64,000 nucleotides of DNA from Mesotaenium endlicherianum (taxonomy: Eukaryota > Streptophyta > Zygnematophyceae > Zygnematales > Mesotaeniaceae). Location of the stretch: assembly GCA_009602735.1 (NCBI GenBank), contig WELA01006598.1, positions 186,844 through 250,843 on the forward strand. The letters run 5' to 3'. Both the position numbers and the translations under genes were made by a program. Below the pieces are notes generated by a model that did not search any database, was not told the origin of the DNA, and saw only the letters and a list, made by a program, of their open reading frames with translations. Of the stretch, positions 1 through 10,888 are shown piece after piece. Numbering within the stretch: position 1 is the first letter of the stretch; every line of letters starts with the position of its first letter.

Positions 1-56
<56 letters not shown>
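1..56. repeat. GA dinucleotide microsatellite
   Basis: An almost pure (AG)n tract with one interruption runs from the window edge to about base 56, so its true left end lies outside the window. Nothing suggests a function. Confidence 0.95.
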
Positions 57-57
<1 letters not shown>

Positions 58-209
58 CTACCTTGCAAAAAATAGCAGCAACAAGCCCTGGGCAGGAATA
101 ATCAGTGAGCATGACAAGGTAATGAGTAGGAAAGGGCTGGGCACCCGCATGGATTGGACATCAACATGGCAGCACAAGCTTCTTCTACTTGTAGCAAGAG
201 ACAAATCCT

Positions 210-3200
210 CTAGCAGCACCACTCAATACATACAGCAGTGATTCTTAGCGGAGAAGACGGAGGTGCTTCAGATCTTGGCATTTGATGAAGGGGCACAATG
301 AGGACATCTGGGTCCCTGCCTGCAGGAGTGGCAGCCGGGATGGCATGGGAAGGCGTGCTCGTGCTAGGTGGTCGAGGAGGACTCCCTTGCCCTGAGTCCT
401 GCCGTTGAGCTGCCGCTGGTGCTGATCCTACCTTCTTTGTCTTCTTGGTCATGGCTCGTTCCCTCTTGTGAGCATTCTGATGCCCTCCCAGGGCCTGCAC
501 CGTGCACGCGACGACATCATAAAACGAGCCAACAATGGGGCCATTGGTACGTAGCTTACAAGCTAGAGCTAGTTCCTTGGTTTGAGCTGCGTGCGATCTC
601 AAGACCGTTTGAAGTTTGGATGAAGCAAGCTAATACTCAAGGGACTGCACGCGCACGAGGAACAGGTGCTACTTCCAAGGTCCCCCCATGCATTGCGTTG
701 AGAGGGCCTGGCTGTCACTGCTGCGGGACAGGTTGCCGCATTCTCGATGTTCACGTGCGAAAATAAAGAGCTTGTGCCGGCCTGGCTCATGCGTCTTGTT
801 ACCTGGGAGCTCAGAAAGTTCCGTCCGCAGAAGTTGCAAGGGTAGACGCGCTGCCCCTCACTGGAGGAGCTCTCCTCTTTCTCAGGGGATGCTGTGGCGG
901 GAGGAGGCGCCTGCGTCGGCTCCAAGTCAGCGTCCACGTGTCCACTTCCTAGTCCCGGAGCCGAGGCATGCGCATAGCCAGCCCCCTCGCAATCGCTGGG
1001 TGAGACTGGCACTGCAGGAGATGCTGCCGGCCCTCTACCGCGGCGCTCATGGCCTTCAATCTGGAGCTCCGCCTCAGGAGCCCTGATGTCCTCTCTGGGG
1101 TTGGTGCGCTGATCCTCTCCGCGCTGCGCCGGTTTTTCCTCCCCCTGTCACGCAGTCCAGGCAGCACTTGAATAAGCTCCTGATTGCCCTACCGCATGCA
1201 TCGTGTGCTGTCCATCCCCATGCTACGCCAAACAGGGGGCGACACGGGGGAGTAGTAAACAGGCAGAAGTTTGAGTGGCCCTCGCTGGCTCCAGCTCTTT
1301 CTCTCAAGGAAACTCACCACGCCTGGCGCATCAGGACCAGCAGATCCACAATGAGGGGGGAGGGGGCTATCCAGTAATGAGTTACGAATCAAAAAAATTA
1401 TGCACGGCAGAATCTGCGAGACAGAATGTGCGCGACAGACTCTGCACGACAAGCTGCCATAGACAAGGCTTAGTGCTGGAAGTGGCAGCCACAGGTTCAC
1501 GAGCACCGCCTGGTTTCGCATCAGCACAAGATCGTCTGAAGGTCTGGGCTTGCAGCTGCCAGATGGAGGCCAGTAGGGTTACCGGTGTCAGCTCAAGCAC
1601 CGACGTATGACTACTACCTTGCTTGGGGAGGGAGAGGCAGAGCCCTCTTGAAGATCCCGTGGTCGCCTGTGGGTCGCGTCGAGCTGGACTTCACCGTCGG
1701 CACCGGCCTGCGTAGCTTGGTCGCTGAGTGCCGGGGAGGACTCGACTGGCCTGCATGTGACTCCACCAGAGAAACCAAACTTCCTTAGGATGGACAGGTG
1801 GTGCACCCGAGGGACGCAAGAGCAAGGCCAGCTGGACACGTGGTCTGCGGGGGTACTGAAGGCCTTGTGTAGTCATCAAGCTTCAAAGAGTTACAACTTC
1901 AACATGCGCACATGTTTAGCAGGTCTCTTTCTGCATTGGGAGCTGGAAGATGCTGACAGCACTGCTGCGCTTGTTGATGTGTCTGACAGGTTGACAAGAG
2001 GGACGGCTATGCATGGGTGTCTAAGAATCTGCCCCGACTCTCCTCTCGGGCAGAAGCTCTCCTCTGAGGGTGAGTCTGTGCGTCTCCAGTGGCACACTCC
2101 AGATCACAGAAGATATCATGAGCTGAAGCTGCAGAGCACAAAGATATAGGACGTCAAGCTAGGTATCTTCATGAGGAGACGAGAGAATGCACACCTAGCT
2201 GCGGGACCCACTGATGGTGCTCTCGAAGTCAACACCACGTTCTCAGGCACCTGCCGACGTTTTGGTGGCAAGTCGCTGTAGGAGCTGGGAGACCTTGCAG
2301 GCAAGGAACCAGTGGCGTGAGACTCTGGCAATACGTCTTCCTCCAAGCTTTTTTCATCCTGCCCGGACAGTATCGTCTGCCCAAATAGATTGAAGGAACC
2401 GAAGCTCTGACTAGCAGGAACACTTTCCCTCCGGCGCATCTGTGCATCGCTTGCGGACATCGAGCGCCCTACGCTTCTCTTCCGCCAGCCTTCGCCTGCA
2501 GTGGCACGGCTGGCGCCTTCTCCTGCTTCACCTGGTTGCCAGCTGTTTCTGGCACCGTGGAGGTGTGCCCTTGCACCTTGTGGAAAACTCTCCAGCTGCT
2601 TCTCCTGAATCAATGTTCTTCCTGGACTAGTCTTCAAGTATTTACCTGGCGGTTCTTGAGCAGGTTCGCCATCCAGGTGTACTCTTTTACCTTGTACTGC
2701 TGAAGCAGCAGCAGGAAAAGGTCGCACATCTGGACCATGTCTTACTGGCTCTAAGGGACTATCTTCCACATTTTGCTGTTCCGTCATCACGTCCTGAAGA
2801 GGATGACTAGCCTGTCGTGATGATCTCCAAGGTGCATGAAGCTCCATGTCATGCGCAACCCCCTGTCCGTCCCTGTCAGCTGCAACATTGAGGTCCATAT
2901 CAAGGACCGAAGGCTGTCCAAACGACTTTTCTGGTGAATGTTGCATGCTGGCCTCCTCCTCTCCACACCTCTTATGATCCGCGTGCTTGTCAAGCATGTC
3001 CATGCCAGCAAACTCTTTCCAATTCTGAACCTGTGGCAATTTTATGTGGGCTTCATGCTGCAGGTGATATGACGCGACTGGGTGAATTCTTATGGTGCTC
3101 TTCAAACTTGCCTCATGCTTCTGACAATAGTATGTTACTGAATATATTCTTGTATTGCTTATCAAAATTAATTCTTTAAAGTATACAGGGAGCACATTTT

Positions 3201-3321
3201 GATGGGCTAGGGAAAGCTTATCCCTTTTTGATATCATTCGCTGAAGTTCCACTACTGCTAGCTGCAGATCTCGAGGCAGAGAGGTAGGCTGACTTGCTAT
3301 ACAATCGAACTCTCCCGACAT
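210..3321 (-). CDS. plant-type C2H2 (QALGGH) zinc-finger protein, multi-exon
   Basis: This is probably a nuclear DNA-binding regulator of the plant single-finger C2H2 class. The finger is split by an intron. One exon ends at 803 with RVYPCNFCGRNFLSSQ followed by donor GTAACA. The next begins at 494 after ...GTGCAG with ALGGHQNAHKRERAM. Joined at a codon boundary they give C-x2-C, the plant QALGGH signature and H-x3-H followed by basic residues. The upstream exon 1011-803 is Ser/Glu-rich and has an acceptor CTCCTGCAG. Another likely exon is 1783-1618, ending AGC AAG|GTAGTA. A long open stretch from ATG 3321 down to 2116 is rich in Ser, Pro, Gln and Arg and may hold one more intron near 3178-3036. 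Exon joins between 2116 and 1011 were not resolved. The last exon as read stops at 210. Family members are usually short and intronless, so a long spliced form is unusual. The finger is secure; the N-terminal structure is inference. Confidence 0.72.
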
Positions 3322-6092
3322 CTCATGCCGAACCAACCTTTGGCAGATATTACCAGCACGAAACAAAACAGGAAAACATAAGCGCAAACTTTTATACTAC
3401 ACTCCACCAGTTGCACTCTGTACAAAGGAAAGACAAATTAAGTGTGACTTCTGTAGGCCCACCCATTGCTTCCTTCGACATTCTGAATTATGGGGACGTT
3501 TATGTGTTTTTACATGAAGTCAGTGAGAGCTCGGATAACGTATCGCCTCTTTCGAACAGCATAACTATATCATCCACTAACTATAAGAAAGCTGCAGAAC
3601 ATAAAATCCCGGCATTCTCCTATACTTGCCAGGGTGCATACTTGATGTCTACAATCTACATAACCGACCTAGCCAGAAATCTTCGCTGCGCAACTATTGG
3701 TTTGGATAAGCTCAGATTACGACGCAGTGTATTGGAAGTGGAACACAGCGTAGGTATGCAAGGCAAATGGTAATTCGAAGCTCGCAAGGCTACTCATGGA
3801 AGACGAAGCTCTCCAAGATCCAACATGGCCGCTAGAAATGCACGCTATCATACTCTTGCGTATCGCGCCAAATACGATCGTATTTCAGTTTTGACGCTTG
3901 CGTCGACAAGTAATAGACACTCTCTCCTCTCCCTCCACAAAGCAAGCGTTTCGGGGGATACATGTTTTGTCATCAATAGAGCCTAGGAGGAAACATGACC
4001 TGTTATGTGAAATATATGCTTTACATAATTCGGTGACATAGCACATTTGTGGCACCAACAGCAACTACCGAACAGACTTCGATGCCGACTTAAACGACCT
4101 CTTCTTAACGAGTCACAAAAAGCTGGGCGGACCAATTGAAGGATTATTCGTATGATGACACGTCCTGAAATTCAGAATGTGAAGTAAAGCGTGCTCATGT
4201 CCAACTCTTAGAACATGCTCTACAGATTGCCACGTGGATATAGCATTTGTAACCATCTTCACGTTTTCGCCAGAAAAAACATGGTGCTGTATCAGTACGC
4301 CAAGGATAGATTCGATGCACACCGGTCAAGAGGGAATCTTGGACACTTCCATGAGAATGTTAATGATGGCAAGGATTTATCTGACCAGAGGTTGATATTC
4401 ATGGACCCGGGAGGAGAATCGAGTTTGTGAGTAGATACGAGTGTACGAGCATTTTTAGGGGACCAATTTACGACTGCAAACGGGACCCTCTAAAATATAA
4501 GCAAGAAAGGCCATGAATTAAATACAGGAGAGGCAGGCTTATGGACTATTTTTCGGTTCTAAACGAGACGTGTGGGGGCCTGGACATGCAGGTCCATGTC
4601 ACATGATTGTCTTCAAATTGGATTTCCACAACATATATCATGGCAGAAAAACCTTGTATGAGAGAAATCACGTGGTAGCCGTCAGATCAGGTCTATGAAA
4701 TGGCTGTCATGGTGCACCATGGAGACTCGCTTGCACTGGCTTGGCTTCTCAATCCGGAAGACCACTACGCAAGTTTCGAAACTTGGGCATCCGTCAGCAT
4801 TCGCCTTTAGCGGCGCTGTTGGCATGGTCTAGCCCACTCTAGCCCTGGTCTAAAACCTGGTCTAGCCCGGTCTTGTGCTAGTCCTACAATTCTCTGACAT
4901 GTAGCCCACCCAATCGGAAGGGAAGCACGAGAAGAGTACGGCTTTTACACCTGCTTTCAACTCTAGCACAGTGTCTCACAGTGCTTTGACACCGAGGGAA
5001 TGAGTTAAAATACGTCGGCCATCTCAAGACCCGACACTGATGAGCTCCGGAGTGCGAAGTACTGCCGAGTTCTCATCAAGCCCATGCACGTCGTGCATAG
5101 ATTTCGACACAGGATCTACAACGATACAAAATGATCATTTGTAAGCAGCTTGCTTACTAGAAAACAAAATCTGCCAGAGGATGTGAAACACCCGACTCCA
5201 GCAATCTACAACTATTGTGGCCCATAGTACTTCAGTGGTACATCCTCCTCTCAGCCTTATTGGTAAAAAATAACATGTCGTCCCGACAAGCTATAAAATA
5301 TATCGGAACTAATTTATCGAATCTTTTTTGATTTTCCCGACAAAGCTCCCGACCCCGTTCAGCCAATAATCGTGCCTATCGGTGTCTGCATTCTCTTCAA
5401 GTGTGTGGGTTGTCTGCACTTGTGCGTGTCGGCGACGTGATCTACCGTTGACGGTGGCCTTCGCATGTGGGTCATCAACCTGGTAGATCACTAAGGGTTG
5501 ACTCCGCAAGTGTAGAGGTGGATGCGTAAGTCTCGTTAAATTTGCTCCGGTCGGCAAATACCAAGTTCTTCGACTAGCAGGCCTGGTGTTCACACGCCAA
5601 GCTTACCTCCACCCTTCTTTTCCAAGAGGTTCTTTTTTTGCAAAAATGTATGGATATCTTGAATTCCTTTTACCTGTGCATAGAATACTACTTCTAGGCG
5701 GGCTCTTTGCCCACGTGGACGCGTTCACATAGCTTGTAATTCGAAAAACCTTACTACAAGCTGTGCAAGTTTCAACAGAGGTCAAAATAAAATGCCTTTT
5801 CAGGTTTTCGCTTCACTTTTGTTTTAGTACATGTTTGCAAAAAGTCAATATCTCCAGCAATTCAATGCTATTTGGCAGAAACTGCTCTGCCATCATTGTG
5901 AGTTTGTCCTCACTCAATTATTCACTGATAGCACAACTCTAGTACTTGATCTCTGCGAGAGGACTCTTGAGAACTTGGAATACAACCAGGGACTCACCAC
6001 TTTAGTGCACACACTACGCATTCCATAACTAGGGCCGCGCGTCGCGGGGACGAACCTGTAAGTCAAGGTTAGGAAGGTGGCAAAGGACCACT
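3322..6092. other. no recognisable gene
   Basis: Only short open frames without family motifs were seen (the longest plus-strand one is about 3294-3773). The first few hundred bases are the likely 5' flank of the zinc-finger gene. I see no repeat copies shared with the rest of the window. Confidence 0.5.
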
Positions 6093-6765
6093 TGAAAGTG
6101 GCAGAGTGCCCTAGTGGAAGCGTAGTAACTCACGAGGAAAGGGACTAGTTGTTATCATACTAAAGAGTGCAGCGGCATATCACTAAGAAAGCTTAAGAAA
6201 ATTACTCAACATTTTGAGTAGCAAGAAACTGCACACAAATGGTGTAGGATGGAAGGCCTTGTCATTACAAACCCGTAGAAATTTACAAATGTGAAAACTA
6301 ATAAGAAACAAAGAAGTTATGCCTATTTATAGTTTTCTGCCTAAGTGCTCCTCTCTAGGAGGAAGCTACGAAAGTGTTCGTCAAATCGTCCCTCCCAGAA
6401 TATTCGTGAGAAGGCCTGATCAGTCTCATCTGATGTGTCGGGCCGAATTGACGTCCACATACATGCATCGACATTACTAGAATATTCTATCTTAGACGCG
6501 CTAGGCTAAACCGAACTTTCTAGGTAAATCGACCTAGTCGGCACTTCGCGTCAGCCGAACTTACGTGAAGGTTCGAGTTCACTCTAACGGGCCAGATCGC
6601 TCGACGCTGTCGGTCAACCCGACGGTCGGGCTCACCGTGAATTAAGGACAGTCGTCATCCGACCTCGAAACTAATTAAACTTCGATGAACTTGCAACTCT
6701 TGATCCACTCCTCAATGTCCTTGTCCATATTCCTCCAATAGTACTCTCGCACGCTTCACCCTGAC
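6093..6765 (-). mobile_element. family B chromovirus fragment: LTR joined to an integrase piece
   Basis: From TGAAAGTGGCAGAGTGCC at 6093 the sequence matches the LTRs at 42,610, 47,988 and 40,071. Near 6,685-6,700 it passes into sequence matching the integrase zinc-finger region of element B around 44,525-44,590. An LTR next to mid-integrase is not a normal order, so this is a rearranged fossil. It has the same orientation as the other B copies. Confidence 0.8.
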
Positions 6766-6807
6766 ATTGGACATGGGCTAGACCATTGCCATTTTGACCA
6801 CTTTACC

Positions 6808-6878
6808 AAATGGAATTCCATATGGAGTCGAATTGGCGCGCTCCAATGAATTTTGTTCCATTTGAGGCCTCAAATGGA
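6808..6878. repeat. cluster of short palindromes
   Basis: A perfect 22-bp palindrome lies at 6857-6878 (core CCATTTGAGGCCTCAAATGG). A near-perfect one lies at about 6808-6827 (CCAAATGGAATTCCATATGG). They share CCA(T/A)xTGG words. Role unknown; they could be a dimeric-factor site, a hairpin, or the remains of a small foldback element. Confidence 0.6.
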
Positions 6879-7627
6879 TTTTGCTGTCCATGGAAATCAA
6901 AATCCTCCGGCGCTCCACAGCGAAAGGGAACTTCGAAATCAATTGCTGTGTTTTCCGACCGTCTGCGGCTGACACGTTGCTATATGTCTTCCACTCTCGA
7001 TCCGCAGTCGCGAATTCGGGATGATTGGCATCATTGTTCTGAGATTATGACACAATTTCACGATTCACTCCAACATCCAGCATTATCTTTTAATTTGATG
7101 GTAGTTTGCGTCGTTGAACTGATTTGCGATACTATTTGAGCCTCCACAATGACATCCGCCATGGGTGGCGTGTCGTTACTAAGGTGGCAGTTAAAAACGT
7201 AGTCACTGTAAGTGTTGAATGCCGTTTGTTGTCGTCGAATGTCGTACGCTTTCGACAATTAGGGAGGAGCCCGTATGTTGTACATGCAGAGAGCAAGTGC
7301 CAACCAGTGCCGACTATGAAGATGATCTAAGCTCCCGTAAGACACAGCCTTTGCAAAGATACATGGTATGACAACAATAGCCGAAGTTCTTGCGTGGCAT
7401 TTGGTGCGAATATGGCACGTATTCGTTTGATTAAGTAGCGGATCTTCAACCTGGACGTATGACACCTGCCCTGAAGCTACTCATGTTATGTTTGTCTTGC
7501 ACTCCCTTCAGGCCCCCCCATTCGAGATGGCAGCACCCTACATTCGCGTTCCGGCCCCCTTTTCCGGAGAGGAGTGGGCAACCCAAAAGCATGGCGGGCA
7601 GGCTGACACTATCTTCTATGAAGGCTT

Positions 7628-10301
7628 GTGCTTGGAATGGAGCTGCATATCTTTGGAGCCATATCCCACCGCCATGGCCAGCGAAATGAAGGCGACTATT
7701 ATTGGGTGAACGAAGATAGTATGTCACAATATCACGTACCCACGATTACAATGCGTGCTACATTTGAGTGCACACATGATTTACACAACTACGTAGATGC
7801 TTTTGTCTTCAAGAACCCTAGTGTAATGAATCAGTATATTTGTAGATATAATATTCATTTAAATATAATAGTTAATTTAGTTTGGCCTGCTGAACTTTAG
7901 TTAGTAGTCAGTCTGCTGAACTTTAGTTAATAATCAGTCTGCTGGACTTTACATAATTATCAGTTTAATGACTCGGCCAAAAGCAGCAGGCTGAAGTCAA
8001 CTTAAGTCAGCTTGCTGACACATTCTTTGACAGCCAGCTGACTTCCGTGCTCGGTAGCAGCGAACTGCCTTGATATGCATCTAAGTACCACCTGCTAGAT
8101 GAATGGCCAGATGACATCCCCATGATGGATGGCTATTCGGGATGATGGGAGATGGCGGTGGATTTGGTTAACCGAGGTCCTACCAACGTGGTTAACTCCC
8201 GGGTAGGCGGTGCCATCGCACTGACCGTTGAACAGTAAACTCATTCCATGTACATATGCTAGGCATTGCTCTCGAGTTCGGCATTCGGAAACGAGGCCAA
8301 CTCTCTTGTACAGCTTACTGAGAGGGATCTGAATCCAAGGCGAGAAGCCATTGATACGCACTGTCTTCTAACCTTGCTTATGTATGAGTTTACTGATTTG
8401 CATCATTGATGCTAGTTTACTCGCATTTGACTTACGAGTATTATTCCCTGCTAGTGTATTGTCCTTTGCCGTTTAACTAGTTAACGGCAATACCATAAAG
8501 ATTACTTGCTGATATAAAGATCTTTATTAATTGTTAATCGCCTATTTGGTAAGACGATTCATTTCACCTAGGCTGCACAGTGATGCCAGTATAGAGGTTA
8601 TTAGATGTTGTAAAATGCCCAGCTTCCTACAACCCCATTTTATTGCCAGTGGTGTTTATGACTCCCCACCAGATATTGGCACTCCACTAAGCTAAGCTTG
8701 GACTCTTGGTAAAATCTTGTCTGCCATGCGTGTACTGCCCCAGTCTGATGGGCAAATGGTGTCACTTGAAGAGAGACGGCAAAGAAGAGTACCCCTGAAA
8801 GTGTGCAGTCTGTTTGCTGGTATAGGTGGTTTCGAGTTGCCATTTCACGTTCAGGGGCACGAAATATGTGTCTTTAATGAAAGTAATTCCCACTGTCAGG
8901 CCCTCCTCAACGAGCACTTTCCAGGTGTTCAAGTCCATTTGAATGTAGTGAGCATCAGAGCATGGGTAGTCTTCCCCCAGGCATTGACCTTGTCCTGGCG
9001 GGCTTTCCCTGCCAGGATGTGTCGACGAGAGGTAACACAGGCGGGGAGGTTGCGTCGTTGAAGCGAACCAGTCTCATTGTACACCTGTGGCGCCTCTTAG
9101 TACAGCAGAGAGTGCCTATCGTCGTTCTGGAGAATGTCCCGGGGTTACTCACGAGAAAAACACAGAGTGGGACTTTCTATATATCTCATGTCGCTCACAA
9201 TCTGCACGCCTTGGGTTACAATTGGGCTTACAGATACGTGCAGTGCCTGTCCTTTGGATGACCCCAAGCTAGGGAGCGAGTCGTCATTCTTGCCAAGCGC
9301 TGGGGAGATCCGCGTGTCCTCCTATTGACTCCCCGCGCTGTTGCAATCAGACAGAAATATGCATCTGTGCCCATCACAGCCTGGTGGAGAAGACAGAGTA
9401 CGAGGGAGTGTGGGTATCGGGATTGAATGAGGCATCACCCTACAGGGGATACGGCCTCTGTCCGACAGTCACGTGCATGAACTCCAACCTCCTCGTCGTG
9501 GCAGAGGAGGTGGGCCGCACCTCTGGCCTTCGGGTGCTAGGCGTGGAGGACGTAGAGACCTTGCAAGAATTCCCAGTTGGCTGGACAAATTGTATGGCCC
9601 ACGCAAAGCGTCAACTTTACCACTTAGGTTATGCCATTCCGGTAGGCCTTTCGGCATGGATCAAGAGTAGAATGTCTCATGCCTACAAAGACAAGTACGA
9701 TTTTAGCGAGGACCCGCCGTTGCACGAGGTGGCCACCTGGCCGAAGGCTGCCTGGCAGATGCAGAGTGGTGATTTTAGGTTACATTAGGCGATCCACGTG
9801 TCGGCGCTGGTAGATGCACCTCCCGTCGCTCCCATACCCGATTCTCTCGTGCACAGGTCGATCGAGGAACAAAGGTGCGCTAAGAGCAAACTCGTGCGGT
9901 GGTTTAATTGGCCGCGGTGTGACAAGGAGTGGGCAAGCATTGGAAGCCTGGCACAGCCCCTGAGATATGCGTTGCTGGCTACGTGTCGTGCGTCCCTCTG
10001 CCAGGCGGCCATCGATGCGCTGTCCACACGCAGTGAGCCCTGCGCTCCGCCACGAGTCGAGGGTGGCCTCACGAACAAACAGTGGGCCTCGCTGAACCTG
10101 CTGTTTACTGGAAGGCTAAAGCCCGTGAGAGGCAGCTGTGGTACCCTGAGGTGCGCACTGCCTTTCGGCCACTTTGTGGAGGAGGAGATTAGAGTAAAGA
10201 AGGACTCAGGTCATCTTACTTGTGACACGCTGGCATCAGCCTTCAACACGTGGCTCTTTGGGAAAAGTGCACATGGCGAGCATCAGCACAAGTGTAACTG
10301 A
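7628..10301 (+). pseudogene. C5 cytosine DNA methyltransferase relic
   Basis: The family transfers a methyl group from S-adenosylmethionine to cytosine in DNA. Motif I (VCSLFAGIGGFE) lies near 8800-8835. Motif IV (LVLAGFPCQDVS, with the catalytic Cys) is near 8985-9025. Motif VI (VVLENVPGLL) is near 9120-9155. A motif VIII-like PQARERVVILAKRWGDP is near 9260-9310. The motif IX-X region (LGVEDVETLQEFPVGWT, then YHLGYAIPVGL) is near 9535-9650. A conserved-looking tail runs in the same frame to 10,301. Upstream codons at 7628-7821 continue in the same frame beyond the solo LTR at 7822-8566. I see no N-terminal BAH or chromodomain. The coding blocks are separated by several stops and at least two frame changes without convincing splice sites, so it is probably dead. 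The short, Dcm-like architecture could also fit an old mobile-element cargo gene. Family assignment is firm; origin is open. Confidence 0.85.
7822..8566 (+). mobile_element. family A solo LTR
   Basis: This 745-bp TGTAATG...TTTCA sequence is nearly identical to the LTRs of element A, especially the 3' LTR. It has no internal region. It is flanked by a perfect 5-bp target duplication CCTAG (7817-7821 and 8567-8571), so it is a solo LTR left after recombination of a once-full insertion. It lies inside the methyltransferase reading frame. Confidence 0.95.
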
Positions 10302-10888
10302 AAGCATGTGAGCACGCTGGTGGGGATCGACGGCCTTCAGTGGCAGAGGGGCAACAAGTATCCCAGGATCTATAAGGACAGTTGCTTGATAGGACTCCTT
10401 TGATGACGGCATCCAGTGTGTGGGAGAAAGTTAAAATAGCATTATGTAGTTTGCAATGAGTATGTTGTGACGTTTCTTAGTGGGTGATTTGCTTCTACTA
10501 GTGATTATTTGAGTGACAATTATTTCGAATGCTGCAAGACTTGATCATGCGCTGAATTCACTGCACAAAACTCAGAGGTAGAGTACCTTGTCGGAAAGTA
10601 CTGGACCTCGACCTCATATTGAATGCTTGTTGGTGTGCTGGAACTCAATTGAACAAGCAGCTGTGATTTCATATTTGCTGGGCTCTTGTGATACAACTTC
10701 CACGAGGCCACTAAGAAACAACTGGCTTCTGCTGCGGGATATCATTAACTTTTCTAAATTTGCTCAATCCCAGGGGGAAGAGACATGATCTTGAATACCT
10801 ATCTAACACACTGACACCTGTACACGAGTGGGCGATACATTACAAGACTATGGTTACAGCTGTATTCTAAGGATCTTCCCCTGCATAA
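10302..10888. other. intergenic, nothing recognised
   Basis: This lies between the methyltransferase relic (plus) and the 3' end of the RING gene (minus), so the two genes converge. No motif or repeat was identified. Confidence 0.5.

Noticed and set aside
4215-4430. Small plus-strand frame in the 3.3-6.1 kb gap
   Set aside because: About 70 codons with no motif, no splice-site support and no homologous copy in the window.
8095-8361. 88-codon minus-strand frame conserved in three family A LTRs (also 14,829-15,095 and 23,054-23,320)
   Set aside because: The copies are nearly identical in DNA, so conservation of the frame is trivial. No protein motif and no sign of selection can be claimed.
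7628-10301. Methyltransferase as cargo of a family A element
   Set aside because: The nearby LTR has its own perfect target duplication and interrupts the frame, so it is a later insertion. No second LTR, primer site or pol is attached.
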